A DNA stretch of 64,000 bases. Source: Microbacterium sp. No. 7. GTDB taxonomy: Bacteria; Actinomycetota; Actinomycetes; Actinomycetales; Microbacteriaceae. Made by a program: the position numbers and the translations under genes. Where the stretch lies: the NCBI RefSeq assembly GCF_001314225.1, contig NZ_CP012697.1, positions 1,054,001 through 1,118,000 on the forward strand. Direction: 5' to 3'. Shown here in pieces: positions 25,143 through 33,096 of the stretch. Within the stretch, counting starts at the first letter, position 1. Every line of letters starts with the position of its first letter. The notes beneath the pieces were generated by a model, which worked only from the letters and a program-made list of their open reading frames with translations, did not search any database and had not been told where the DNA came from.

Positions 25143-26285
25143 ATGGCAGAGCTGCCACTGGCGGGAATCATCGTCGTCGAGCTCGGCGACAGCGCATCGG
25201 CGCCCTTCGCGGGCAAGGTGCTCACGGAGCTCGGCGCGGAGGTCTGGAAGGTCGAGCGACCGTCGGGCGACTCGTCGCGCGGCTGGGGACCCAGCGTGTG
25301 GAAGGGCACCGGCGCCTCGTTCCACGCGCTCAACCGCGGCAAGAAGCTGATCGGCGTCGACATCAAGGACCCGGAGCAGCTCGAGACGCTGCGGACGTTC
25401 ATCGCGACGAAGGCCGACGTCTTCATCCACAACCTGCGTCCGGGCTCGGCCGGCAAGTACGGGCTCGACGCCGAGAGCCTGCGCGCGCGCAACCCGCGTC
25501 TCGTGCACGCCGAGGTGGGCGCGTTCGGCAGCAGGGGCCCGCTGAGCACGCTGCCGGGCTACGACCCGCTCATGCAGGCCTTCTCGGGCATCATGAGCAT
25601 CACGGGCGAGCCCGACCACCCGCCGGCACGCGCGGGCGTGTCGATCGTCGACTTCGGCACGGGCATGTGGTCGGTCATCGGCATCCTCTCGGCGCTCTTC
25701 CAGCGCGGCAACGCCGGCACCGGCGTCGGCGCCGCGGTCAGCGCCTCACTGCTCGAGACGGCGATCGCGTGGATGACCATCGGCATCGCGAACTACAACG
25801 CCGACGGCGACCTCGGCGGCCGGTTCGGCTCGGGCACGGCCTTCATCGTGCCACACCGCGCCTACTCGACGAGCGACGGCGATCTCATCGTGAGCTGCGC
25901 GAACGACACGCTCTTCGCGCAGCTCGCCGCGGCCCTCGGACACCCGGAGTGGGCCGAGGACGAGCGCTTCGCGACCAACGCGGGACGCATCGCGAACCGC
26001 ACCGTGATCGACGGCCTCATCGGCGACGTCATCGCCACGCGGACGCGCGCGCACTGGCAGGAGACGTTCGGCGCCGCCGGCATCGCGTGCGCCCCCATCC
26101 AGACCACGGACGAGCTGGTCGCGCACGAGCAGACGGCGGCCCTCGGCATCCTGGGCCACGTCGAGGACGACGAGATCGACCTGGTCGGCCTGCCGCTGTC
26201 GTTCGACGGCGAACGCCCGCCCGCACTGCCGGGGGCGGGCGGGATCGGTGCGGCAGACGACGAGTTCAGGGAGCGCATGCAATGA
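25143..26285 (+). CDS. CaiB/BaiF CoA-transferase family protein
   Basis: 380 residues. LPLAGIIVVELGDSASAPFAGK, LGAEVWKVERPSGD, LNRGKKLIGVDIKD and YDPLMQAFSGIMSITGEP are family III transferase blocks, the last with the expected nucleophilic Asp (GYDPL). AGGAGAG precedes the ATG by about 7 nt. It overlaps the ALDH start by ATGA. The C-terminal LGEN-type tail is missing; the protein ends earlier with an acidic GAADDEF segment. Third CaiB-fold gene in one operon. Confidence 0.87.
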   Translation: MAELPLAGIIVVELGDSASAPFAGKVLTELGAEVWKVERPSGDSSRGWGPSVWKGTGASFHALNRGKKLIGVDIKDPEQLETLRTFIATKADVFIHNLRPGSAGKYGLDAESLRARNPRLVHAEVGAFGSRGPLSTLPGYDPLMQAFSGIMSITGEPDHPPARAGVSIVDFGTGMWSVIGILSALFQRGNAGTGVGAAVSASLLETAIAWMTIGIANYNADGDLGGRFGSGTAFIVPHRAYSTSDGDLIVSCANDTLFAQLAAALGHPEWAEDERFATNAGRIANRTVIDGLIGDVIATRTRAHWQETFGAAGIACAPIQTTDELVAHEQTAALGILGHVEDDEIDLVGLPLSFDGERPPALPGAGGIGAADDEFRERMQ

Positions 26286-27748
26286 GCGACGACATCTGGC
26301 AGGGACGGTACGACAGCCTGTTCATCGGCGGCGAGTGGGTCGCGCCGTCGTCGTCCGAGAAGATCACGGTGATCTCGCCCTTCACCGAGCAGCCGATCGC
26401 GCAGGTCCCCGCCGGCACCGTCGCCGACATCGACCGCGCCGTCGCCGCCGCCCGCAAGGCCTTCGACGAGGGCCCCTGGCCGCGCATGACGCTCGCCGAG
26501 CGCATCGACGTGCTGCGCGCCCTCAGCGCCGAGCTGGCCGCGAACGAGGAGACGATGGCGCGGCTCGTGACGGCCGAGATGGGCTCGCCCATCGCGCACT
26601 CCGTGCCGATCCAGGCGACCCGGCCGCGGCTCATCCTCGACGAGATGATCTCGCTCGCCCAGGAGTACCCCTTCGACGAGGTGCGCGAGGCCGCATCCGG
26701 CCGGGCGCGCGTGCTGCGCCGCGCCCGCGGCGTGCTCGGCGCCGTCGTGCCCTGGAACGCCCCGCACCTGGTCACCCTCATGAAGCTCGCGCCCGCGCTG
26801 CTGACGGGCTGCACGGCGGTCGTCAAGGCCTCGCCCGAGACGCCGCTCGACCAGTACCTGTTCGCCGAGCTCGCCCAGCGCGCGGGCCTGCCGGCGGGCG
26901 TGCTGAACATCGTCGCGGCCGATCGCGAGCCGAGCGAGCACCTGATCACGCACCCGGGCGTCGACATGATCTCGTTCACGGGCTCGACGCCCGTGGGCAA
27001 GCGCATCGCGTCGCTGTGCGGCGGGCTCGTGCGGCGCGCGACGCTGGAGCTCGGCGGCAAGTCGGCGGCCATCGTGCTCGACGACGTCGACGTGCCCTCG
27101 ATCGCCGAGACGCTCGTGCACATGGCCTTCCGCAACAACGGCGAGGTGTGCACGGCCAAGACGCGGTTCATCGTGCCGCGCCGGCTGTCGGGCGAGATCA
27201 CCGAGGCCGTCGTCGAGACCGTGCGCCGGCTGCCGGTCGGCGACCCGTTCGACCCGGCGACCTACTTCGGGCCGCTCGTCACCTCGACGCATCGCGACCG
27301 CGTCGAGGGGATGATCCGGGGCGCCGTCGCGCAAGGTGCGACGGCCGCGATCGGCGGCGGCCGGCCCGCGGCGCTGCCCACGGGCTGGTTCGTCGAGCCG
27401 ACGATCTTCACGGGCGTCACGTCGTCGATGACGATCGCGCAGGACGAGGTCTTCGGCCCCGTCGGCCTCGTGCTCGAGTACGACACGGTCGAGGAGGCGC
27501 TCGCGATCGCCAACGACTCGCGGTACGGCCTGAGCGGCTCGGTCTTCGGCGGTGACGCCGCGCGGGCGGCCGACGTCGCCGCGCGCATGGAGACGGGGAT
27601 GGTCGAGGTCAACGGGTGCCCCGCGGGCCTGGCCGCGCCGTTCGGCGGCGTCAAGGAGAGCGGCATCGGGTACGAGCTCGGGCTCGAGGGCTTCGACGAG
27701 TTCGTCGAGGTAAAGAGCATCGGCATCCCCCGCGACCTCGTGCTCTGA
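26282..27748 (+). CDS. aldehyde dehydrogenase family protein
   Basis: 488 residues, normal ALDH length. PWNAPHL (oxyanion Asn), FTGSTPVGKRI (NAD binding), LELGGKSA (general-base Glu) and the catalytic Cys in NGEVCTAKTR are all present, as is EVFGPV. It oxidises an aldehyde to the acid with NAD(P). Coupled to the CaiB gene by an ATGA overlap and last in the operon, it could either supply the acid to the CaiB enzymes or oxidise a semialdehyde product. A 12-bp hairpin follows. Confidence 0.92.
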   Translation: MSDDIWQGRYDSLFIGGEWVAPSSSEKITVISPFTEQPIAQVPAGTVADIDRAVAAARKAFDEGPWPRMTLAERIDVLRALSAELAANEETMARLVTAEMGSPIAHSVPIQATRPRLILDEMISLAQEYPFDEVREAASGRARVLRRARGVLGAVVPWNAPHLVTLMKLAPALLTGCTAVVKASPETPLDQYLFAELAQRAGLPAGVLNIVAADREPSEHLITHPGVDMISFTGSTPVGKRIASLCGGLVRRATLELGGKSAAIVLDDVDVPSIAETLVHMAFRNNGEVCTAKTRFIVPRRLSGEITEAVVETVRRLPVGDPFDPATYFGPLVTSTHRDRVEGMIRGAVAQGATAAIGGGRPAALPTGWFVEPTIFTGVTSSMTIAQDEVFGPVGLVLEYDTVEEALAIANDSRYGLSGSVFGGDAARAADVAARMETGMVEVNGCPAGLAAPFGGVKESGIGYELGLEGFDEFVEVKSIGIPRDLVL

Positions 27749-27754
27749 TCGCGC

Positions 27755-27794
27755 CGTCGCAGCACGGCGGCCGCGTCGTCGTCGTGCTGCGACG
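27755..27794 (+). terminator. hairpin after the ALDH gene
   Basis: A 12-bp stem (27755-27766 with 27783-27794), partly extendable inward, begins 6 bp after the ALDH stop. The rest of the 184-bp gap to the MFS gene holds an AT-rich island (27811-27826 with ATGCAT at 27820) that is probably the MFS promoter. Confidence 0.55.
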
Positions 27795-27932
27795 CACTCC
27801 GCGTCGCACGCACAATATGATGCATAAGGTATGGATCTCGGTGGTCCCCGCCCGGCATCGTCGCCCGGGCCCGGTGCGGCACCGATGACGCGCGGCGCGC
27901 CGTGCCGCGCATGATCTCGGAAGGGAGCGCGC

Positions 27933-29315
27933 ATGGCCGCCGCCGCACCCCGGTCGCTGAGACTGGCGCTCTTCTTCTCCGTCGCCACCTACTCGTCGCT
28001 GCAGGCGATCATCGTCCCCGTCGTCCCCGAGATCACGCGGCACTTCGACTCGAACCCGGCCGAGGCCGGGTGGCTCATCTCGGGCTTCCTCGTGACGGGC
28101 GCGGTGACACCGCCCATCGCGGGGCGCATCGGCGACCTGATCGGGCTGCGCCGCACGCTCGTCATCCTGCTGGCGGTCTTCGTCGTCGGCATCGTGCTCG
28201 CCCTGGTCGCCGACAGCATGATCATGCTCATCGTCGCGCGGATGATGCAGGGGTTCGGCGCCGCGACGATCTCGCTGGGCATGTCGATCGCCCGCGCCGC
28301 GTATCCGCCCGAGCGGGTGAGCGGCGCGATCGCGATGATCTCCAGCACGATGGCGGTCAACAGCGCGCTGGGGCTCAGCCTCTCGGGACCCATCACGAGC
28401 CTCTGGGGCTTCCACGCCGTCTTCCTGCTCCCGCTCGTCATGGCGACCGCCGCGATCGTGCTCATGCTGCCCCAGGTGCGCGGCGACGCGCCGCGGCGCG
28501 CGGGCGCCGCCGACGTCAACTGGTGGGGCGGCGTGCTCTTCGTCTCGGGCCTGTCGTGCGCCCTGCTGACGATCACCTTCGGCGACCTGTGGGGCTGGTG
28601 GGCGCCGCAGACCCTCGGCATCCTCGCCCTCGGCCTCGTGCTGCTCGCCGGCTGGGCGATGGGGGAGTGGCGCGCCCGCGTGCCGCTCATCGACGTGCGG
28701 CTGTTCACCATCGCCGGCGTGCGGCGTGCGTCGTACGGGACCCTGCTCTTCGGCGCGCTCGGCTTCGCGGCCTACAACATCGTGCCGATCGTGCTCACCG
28801 ACGCGCGGCTCGACTTCGAGCTGCCCCCCGCCGTCAGCGGCCTCGTGATGCTGCCGATCTCGGCCGGCACGCTCGTGGTCGGCGTGCTCGCGGCACGCAT
28901 CGTGCCGGTCCTGGGATACCAGCGGATCTACATCCTCTGCGGGGCGATCAACGTCGGGATCGCGGTCGTGTCGCTGTTCATGCCCGGGCACCTGTGGCTG
29001 CTGATCGTCCTGCTCTTCCTGCACGGCGTCTCGGTCGGGATGGCCTACGCGTCGCTGCCGGCGCTGATCATGCTCGCCGCTCCTGCCGACGCCTCGGGGC
29101 TCGCCGCGGGCATCTACAACACGATGCGCACGGTCGGCGGCGCGATCGGGGCCCAGATCATGTTCGGGATCATCGCCGCGAGCGTGGGGGCGCCCGGGAC
29201 GGGCGGCTTCGTGGCCGCCGCGACGTTCCTCGGCGGTCTCGCGATGCTCGCGGTGATCGTGGGGCTCACGCTCCCCTCCGCGGGCGGCGGGCGCCGCGCG
29301 CGCGGCGCCGCGTGA
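27933..29315 (+). CDS. MFS transporter
   Basis: 460 residues, 12 to 14 membrane helices. The loop 2-3 motif GRIGDLIGLRRTL near residue 61 and the helix-5 region NSALGLSLSGPITSLWG are typical of the drug:H+ antiporter/organic-acid branch of the MFS. A central cytoplasmic loop lies near residue 190 (PRRAGAADVNWW). GAAGGGAG precedes the ATG by about 8 nt. Placed after the acyl-CoA operon it may carry the same or a related acid in or out; direction and substrate are not deducible. Confidence 0.87.
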   Translation: MAAAAPRSLRLALFFSVATYSSLQAIIVPVVPEITRHFDSNPAEAGWLISGFLVTGAVTPPIAGRIGDLIGLRRTLVILLAVFVVGIVLALVADSMIMLIVARMMQGFGAATISLGMSIARAAYPPERVSGAIAMISSTMAVNSALGLSLSGPITSLWGFHAVFLLPLVMATAAIVLMLPQVRGDAPRRAGAADVNWWGGVLFVSGLSCALLTITFGDLWGWWAPQTLGILALGLVLLAGWAMGEWRARVPLIDVRLFTIAGVRRASYGTLLFGALGFAAYNIVPIVLTDARLDFELPPAVSGLVMLPISAGTLVVGVLAARIVPVLGYQRIYILCGAINVGIAVVSLFMPGHLWLLIVLLFLHGVSVGMAYASLPALIMLAAPADASGLAAGIYNTMRTVGGAIGAQIMFGIIAASVGAPGTGGFVAAATFLGGLAMLAVIVGLTLPSAGGGRRARGAA

Positions 29316-29340
29316 CGCCGCCGCCGAGACCCACGCAAAC

Positions 29341-29387
29341 ACGCGAGGGTGCCAGTTATCTCGACGAGATAACTGGCACCCTCGCGT
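29341..29387. repeat. 47-bp near-perfect palindrome between convergent MFS and LivG genes
   Basis: Arms 29341-29363 and 29365-29387 pair over 23 bp without mismatch around one unpaired base (29364). It lies 25 bp after the MFS stop and 21 bp before the end of livG on the other strand. It can act as a bidirectional terminator, but a loop of a single base and an AT-containing centre are unusual; it may be a copy of a dispersed palindromic repeat. Confidence 0.75.
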
Positions 29388-29408
29388 TGCGGGGGCACGT
29401 GCCGGGGG

Positions 29409-30161
29409 TTAGTGGGGTTCTGCTTCCTTGCCGAGGTAGGCCTCGATGACGTGCGGGTCTTTGGACACCTCGGCGTAGGTGCCCTCCGCGATGAGCTTGC
29501 CGGTCTCGAGCACGTAGACGTACTCGGTGAGCCGCTGCACCGTGGGCATGTCGTGCTCGACGAGCAGCACGCCGCAGCCCAGCTCGTCGAGGGCGCGGCC
29601 GAGCACCTCGAGGAACTCCTCGGTGTCGGACAGGCCCGCGACGGGCTCGTCGAGCAGCAGCAGCTTGGGCTGGGTCACGAACGCGCGGGCGAGCTCGGTG
29701 AGCTTGCGGATGCCGTAGGGCAGCTCGCCCGCGGGCACGTCGGCGTAGTCGCGGATGCTCATCAGCTCCAGCGCCTCCAGGGCCTGCGCGTGCGCCGTGC
29801 GCTGGTGCCGGGGCGTCAGCGAGGGGGCCAGCGAGGTCTTGCCCTCGGCGGCGACCATGACGTTCTCCAGCACCGTCATCGACAGGAACATCTCCAGGTT
29901 CTGGAAGGTGCGCGAGATGCCGAGCGCGAACCGCCGGTGCGCCGGGACGCCCCGCAGGCTCTGCCCGTCGAAGGTGACCGTGCCCGACGACGGGCGCAGC
30001 CCGCCGGAGATCATGTTCACCAGGGTGCTCTTGCCGGCCCCGTTCGGGCCGATCAGTCCCACGCGCTGCCCCGGACGCACCGCCAGCGACACGTTCTGTG
30101 TCGCGGCGACACCGCCGAAGTGCTTGGAGACGTCGTCCAGTTCGAGCAGGTTCACGTTCAT
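29409..30161 (-). CDS. livG: LIV-type ABC transporter ATP-binding protein LivG (system 2)
   Basis: 250 residues. Walker A GPNGAGKST near residue 38, Walker B LLLLDEP followed by VAGLSD, switch His in LVEHD. The signature region PYGIRKLTELARAF replaces LSGGQ as in other LivG proteins. Its ATG overlaps the stop of the fused permease-ATPase gene (ATGA), so both are made together; with the fusion it completes the two ATPases and two permeases of one importer. Confidence 0.92.
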   Translation of the reverse strand: MNVNLLELDDVSKHFGGVAATQNVSLAVRPGQRVGLIGPNGAGKSTLVNMISGGLRPSSGTVTFDGQSLRGVPAHRRFALGISRTFQNLEMFLSMTVLENVMVAAEGKTSLAPSLTPRHQRTAHAQALEALELMSIRDYADVPAGELPYGIRKLTELARAFVTQPKLLLLDEPVAGLSDTEEFLEVLGRALDELGCGVLLVEHDMPTVQRLTEYVYVLETGKLIAEGTYAEVSKDPHVIEAYLGKEAEPH

Positions 30162-32977
30162 GCTTCCACCGCCAGGTACAGCTCGGAGAGGTCGTGCTCG
30201 GTCAGCAGCTCGTGCGCCGTGCCTTCGAGCTTGACCGTGCCGCGAGAGAGGACATACGCACGATCGGTGCGCTCGAGGGCCGCGCGCGCGTTCTGCTCGA
30301 TGAGCAGCACCGCGGTCTCGCCGTCGTCGACGATGCGGCGCAGGTTGTCGAGCACCTGCTGCGAGTACAGCGGCGACAGGCCCAGCGACGGCTCGTCGAG
30401 CATGAGCAGCTTCGGGCCGCCCATGAGCGCGCGTCCGATCGCGAGCATCTGCTGCTCGCCGCCCGACAGCGTGCCGCCGTCCTGCTTCAGCCGCTCCTTC
30501 AGGATCGGGAAGTATCCGAACACGCGCTCCAGGCGCGTCTCGAACTCCGCGTTCGACTGCGACGAGTCGGCGAACCGGCCCAGCTTCAGGTTCTCCAGCA
30601 CCGACAGGTCGGGGAAGATGCCGCGGCCCTCGGGCACGTGCGACAGGCGCGTGCGCGCGATCGCCGCAGCGGTGTGCAGTCCGCGCGAGCCGATCTGCTG
30701 CCCCTGCCACGTGATGGAGCCGTCGAGCACGGGAAGCAGGCCCGAGATGGCACGCAGCGCCGTCGACTTGCCACCGCCGTTCGCGCCCAGGAGCGTCACC
30801 ATCTCGCCCGCGTTCACGTGCAGCGTCAGACCGCGCAGCACGAGGCCCGCGCCGTAGCCCGTGCTCAGGCCGTTCAGCGAGAGCAGGGCGTCCGGCGCCA
30901 CCGGCGCCGGGGACGCGGCCGGCTGCACGGGCCGCGTCGCGGCCGCCGCCGCGCGCTTGGCATCCTTCTTGCTCGGCACGCGCAGCACGCCGGTCGCGCC
31001 CGCGCCGGGGACCTCCGCGTCGGTCGCCAGGTGCAGCTCGGCCTCGCCCGCGTCGGCGAGCTCGAGCGGCTCGGCGGAGACGACCGCCGAACCACGCCCG
31101 AACCGCGCGGCCACGCGACGCACGAGCTTCTCGTACAGGCCCGCGACACCGCCCGGGGCGACGAGGAGCACGAGGATGAGGGCGATGCCGAAGATCAGCG
31201 GGATGGGCAGGTCGCCGACGTTGCGGGGGACCCACACGACGAAGACCGCGCCGATCAGGCTGCCGCCGATCGACCCCGTGCCGCCGAGCACGACGGCCAG
31301 CAGCATGTAGATCGCCCAGAAGATGCTGAAGCTCTCGGGGCCGACGAACGCGGACATCAGGATGATCAGGGCGCCCGAGAGGCCGGCCAGGGCGGCGCCG
31401 TAGACGAACGCGCCGAGCTTGACCGTGCTCGGGTTGAGGCCGAGCGCTCGCGCGCCGTTCGCGCTGTCGCGCACGGCGCGCCAGTTGCGTCCGATGCGGT
31501 TGCCGGTGAGCCACAGGGTGAGCGCCGTGACCACGATCGCGAGCACCAGGATGAGCCAGTACTGCGAGATCGTCGTGGGGGCCATGTCGGAGCGCGCCGC
31601 GAGGCCCGAGAACCCGCCGGTGATGTCCTTGAAGACGTTCACCAGCTCGGGCACGACGAACGCGAACAGCAGCGTCAGCACCACCAGGTAGATCCCCGCC
31701 ACGCGCGTCGCGATGAGGCCGATGACGATGCCGGCGACGACCGCGGCGACGACCGCGATCAGGAGCGCGAGCGGCAGCGACCAGCCGGCCTTGAGCGCGA
31801 TCGCCATCGCGTATCCGCCGAGCAGCGCGAGGCCGCTCGTGGCGAGCGACACCTCGCCGGTGTAGCCGGTCACGACGTTGACGCCGACGACGGCGATGTA
31901 GGTCGCGAGGATCATGCCGACGAGGAAGATGGTCGCCGCGCCCTGCGTGAACGGCACGAGCACGAACAGCGCGAGGGCGACGATCCACCCCACGAGGGCG
32001 ACGGTGCGCTTCGCGCGGGGCTTGAGCGCGGGGGCGTGCGCGCGGGGGCGCCCGCCGCCGGGCAGCAGCTTCGTGAGCAGCGACTGGGGCTTGCGGTTGA
32101 TGATCTCGGGCTCGGAGACGTGTTTCTCCGGTTTGCCGAACAGGCCGTGCGGACGGAACAGCAGCACGAGGGCGATGACCACGAAGGTGAAGGTCGCGAT
32201 GATGCCGCTGTCGAGGTACATGACCATGAGCGCCGAGCCGACGCCGAACAGCACGGCGCCGATCGCGACGCCGACGATGTTGGTGAAGCCGCCGATGACG
32301 ACCGCCGCGATCGCCGACAGGATGAAGGTGACGAACTCGGTGGGCGAGAGGAACCGGATCGGGGTCACCAGCAGCGCCGCGAGCGCCGCGTACGCGCCGC
32401 CGATGATCCAGCTGTTCAGGCGCATGTTCGACACGTTCACGCCGAGGATCGAGGCGGTCAGCGGGCCCGAGCTCGTGGCCCGCATGCCGAGGCCGAGCTT
32501 GGTCTTCTCGATGAGCCACAGCAGCAGCACGGTCGCGATGACCGCGACGACGATCACGAAGATCTGGTTGGGCGCGACGACGAAGTCGCCCAGCGTGATG
32601 GGCGACAGCTCGCCCAGGATGCGGGGGAGCGACTTGGGCGTCGGGCCCCAGATCCAGCCCGCGAGGCCCTCCAGGATGAGCAGCACGCCGAGGGTGGCGA
32701 CCGCGATCGTCAGCACCGGCTGACGGCGCAGCGGGAAGACGACGAGGCGCTCGACGATGGCGCCGAGCACCGCGCCCGCGAGGATCACGGTGGGGAAGAC
32801 GAGCCAGTAGGGGAGGCCGGCGCCGAGCATCTCGTAGGCGAGGTAGGCGACGATCACGCCCTGCCCGGCGATGGCGAAGTTCAGGACTTTCGTCGTGCGG
32901 TAGATCACGACGAGGGATTGCCCCGCAAGGGCGTAGAGCAATCCGGTGACGATTCCGGAAAGGATGACGGTCAGCAT
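30158..32977 (-). CDS. LivH-LivM-LivF tripartite fusion: two ABC permeases and one ATPase
   Basis: 939 residues in one continuous frame. Residues 1-285 are a LivH permease (TGLLYALAGQSLVVIYRTTK; LGLGMRATSSGPLTASILGVNV). A basic linker (285-325) leads to a LivM permease at 325-625 (GYTGEVSLATSGLALLGGY; RAVRDSANGARALGLN). An Ala/Pro-rich linker (630-695) joins a LivF ATPase at 697-939 with Walker A GANGGGKST (731-739), LSGGEQQ (837-843) and LLMLDEP. These parts are normally three genes, as at 11210-13673 in this same window. The LivG partner is separate and follows by ATGA overlap. The substrate-binding protein is upstream at 33097. Confidence 0.9.
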   Translation of the reverse strand: MLTVILSGIVTGLLYALAGQSLVVIYRTTKVLNFAIAGQGVIVAYLAYEMLGAGLPYWLVFPTVILAGAVLGAIVERLVVFPLRRQPVLTIAVATLGVLLILEGLAGWIWGPTPKSLPRILGELSPITLGDFVVAPNQIFVIVVAVIATVLLLWLIEKTKLGLGMRATSSGPLTASILGVNVSNMRLNSWIIGGAYAALAALLVTPIRFLSPTEFVTFILSAIAAVVIGGFTNIVGVAIGAVLFGVGSALMVMYLDSGIIATFTFVVIALVLLFRPHGLFGKPEKHVSEPEIINRKPQSLLTKLLPGGGRPRAHAPALKPRAKRTVALVGWIVALALFVLVPFTQGAATIFLVGMILATYIAVVGVNVVTGYTGEVSLATSGLALLGGYAMAIALKAGWSLPLALLIAVVAAVVAGIVIGLIATRVAGIYLVVLTLLFAFVVPELVNVFKDITGGFSGLAARSDMAPTTISQYWLILVLAIVVTALTLWLTGNRIGRNWRAVRDSANGARALGLNPSTVKLGAFVYGAALAGLSGALIILMSAFVGPESFSIFWAIYMLLAVVLGGTGSIGGSLIGAVFVVWVPRNVGDLPIPLIFGIALILVLLVAPGGVAGLYEKLVRRVAARFGRGSAVVSAEPLELADAGEAELHLATDAEVPGAGATGVLRVPSKKDAKRAAAAATRPVQPAASPAPVAPDALLSLNGLSTGYGAGLVLRGLTLHVNAGEMVTLLGANGGGKSTALRAISGLLPVLDGSITWQGQQIGSRGLHTAAAIARTRLSHVPEGRGIFPDLSVLENLKLGRFADSSQSNAEFETRLERVFGYFPILKERLKQDGGTLSGGEQQMLAIGRALMGGPKLLMLDEPSLGLSPLYSQQVLDNLRRIVDDGETAVLLIEQNARAALERTDRAYVLSRGTVKLEGTAHELLTEHDLSELYLAVEA

Positions 32978-33027
32978 CTCGTGCTAATCCTCCTTGGGCG
33001 TGGGAGCTGCGGCGAGGGCGGTATGCG

Positions 33028-33074
33028 CCGCCGCTCCGCTCTCTGGCCGGGGGGTCCAGGGAGCGGAGCGGCGG
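33028..33074 (-). terminator. strong intra-operon hairpin between SBP and the fused permease gene
   Basis: A 19-position stem (33028-33046 with 33056-33074, one mismatch on the transcribed strand) with a 9-nt loop starts 22 bp after the SBP stop on the minus strand. Such hairpins let the binding protein be expressed in excess over the membrane parts. Confidence 0.6.
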
Positions 33075-33096
33075 TCGTTGCTCGGGTGTCGGGCGG

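Noticed and set aside
27817..27888. 23-codon frame starting ATGATG upstream of the MFS gene
   Set aside because: The ATGs are inside the AT-rich promoter island and no Shine-Dalgarno or conserved peptide is seen.
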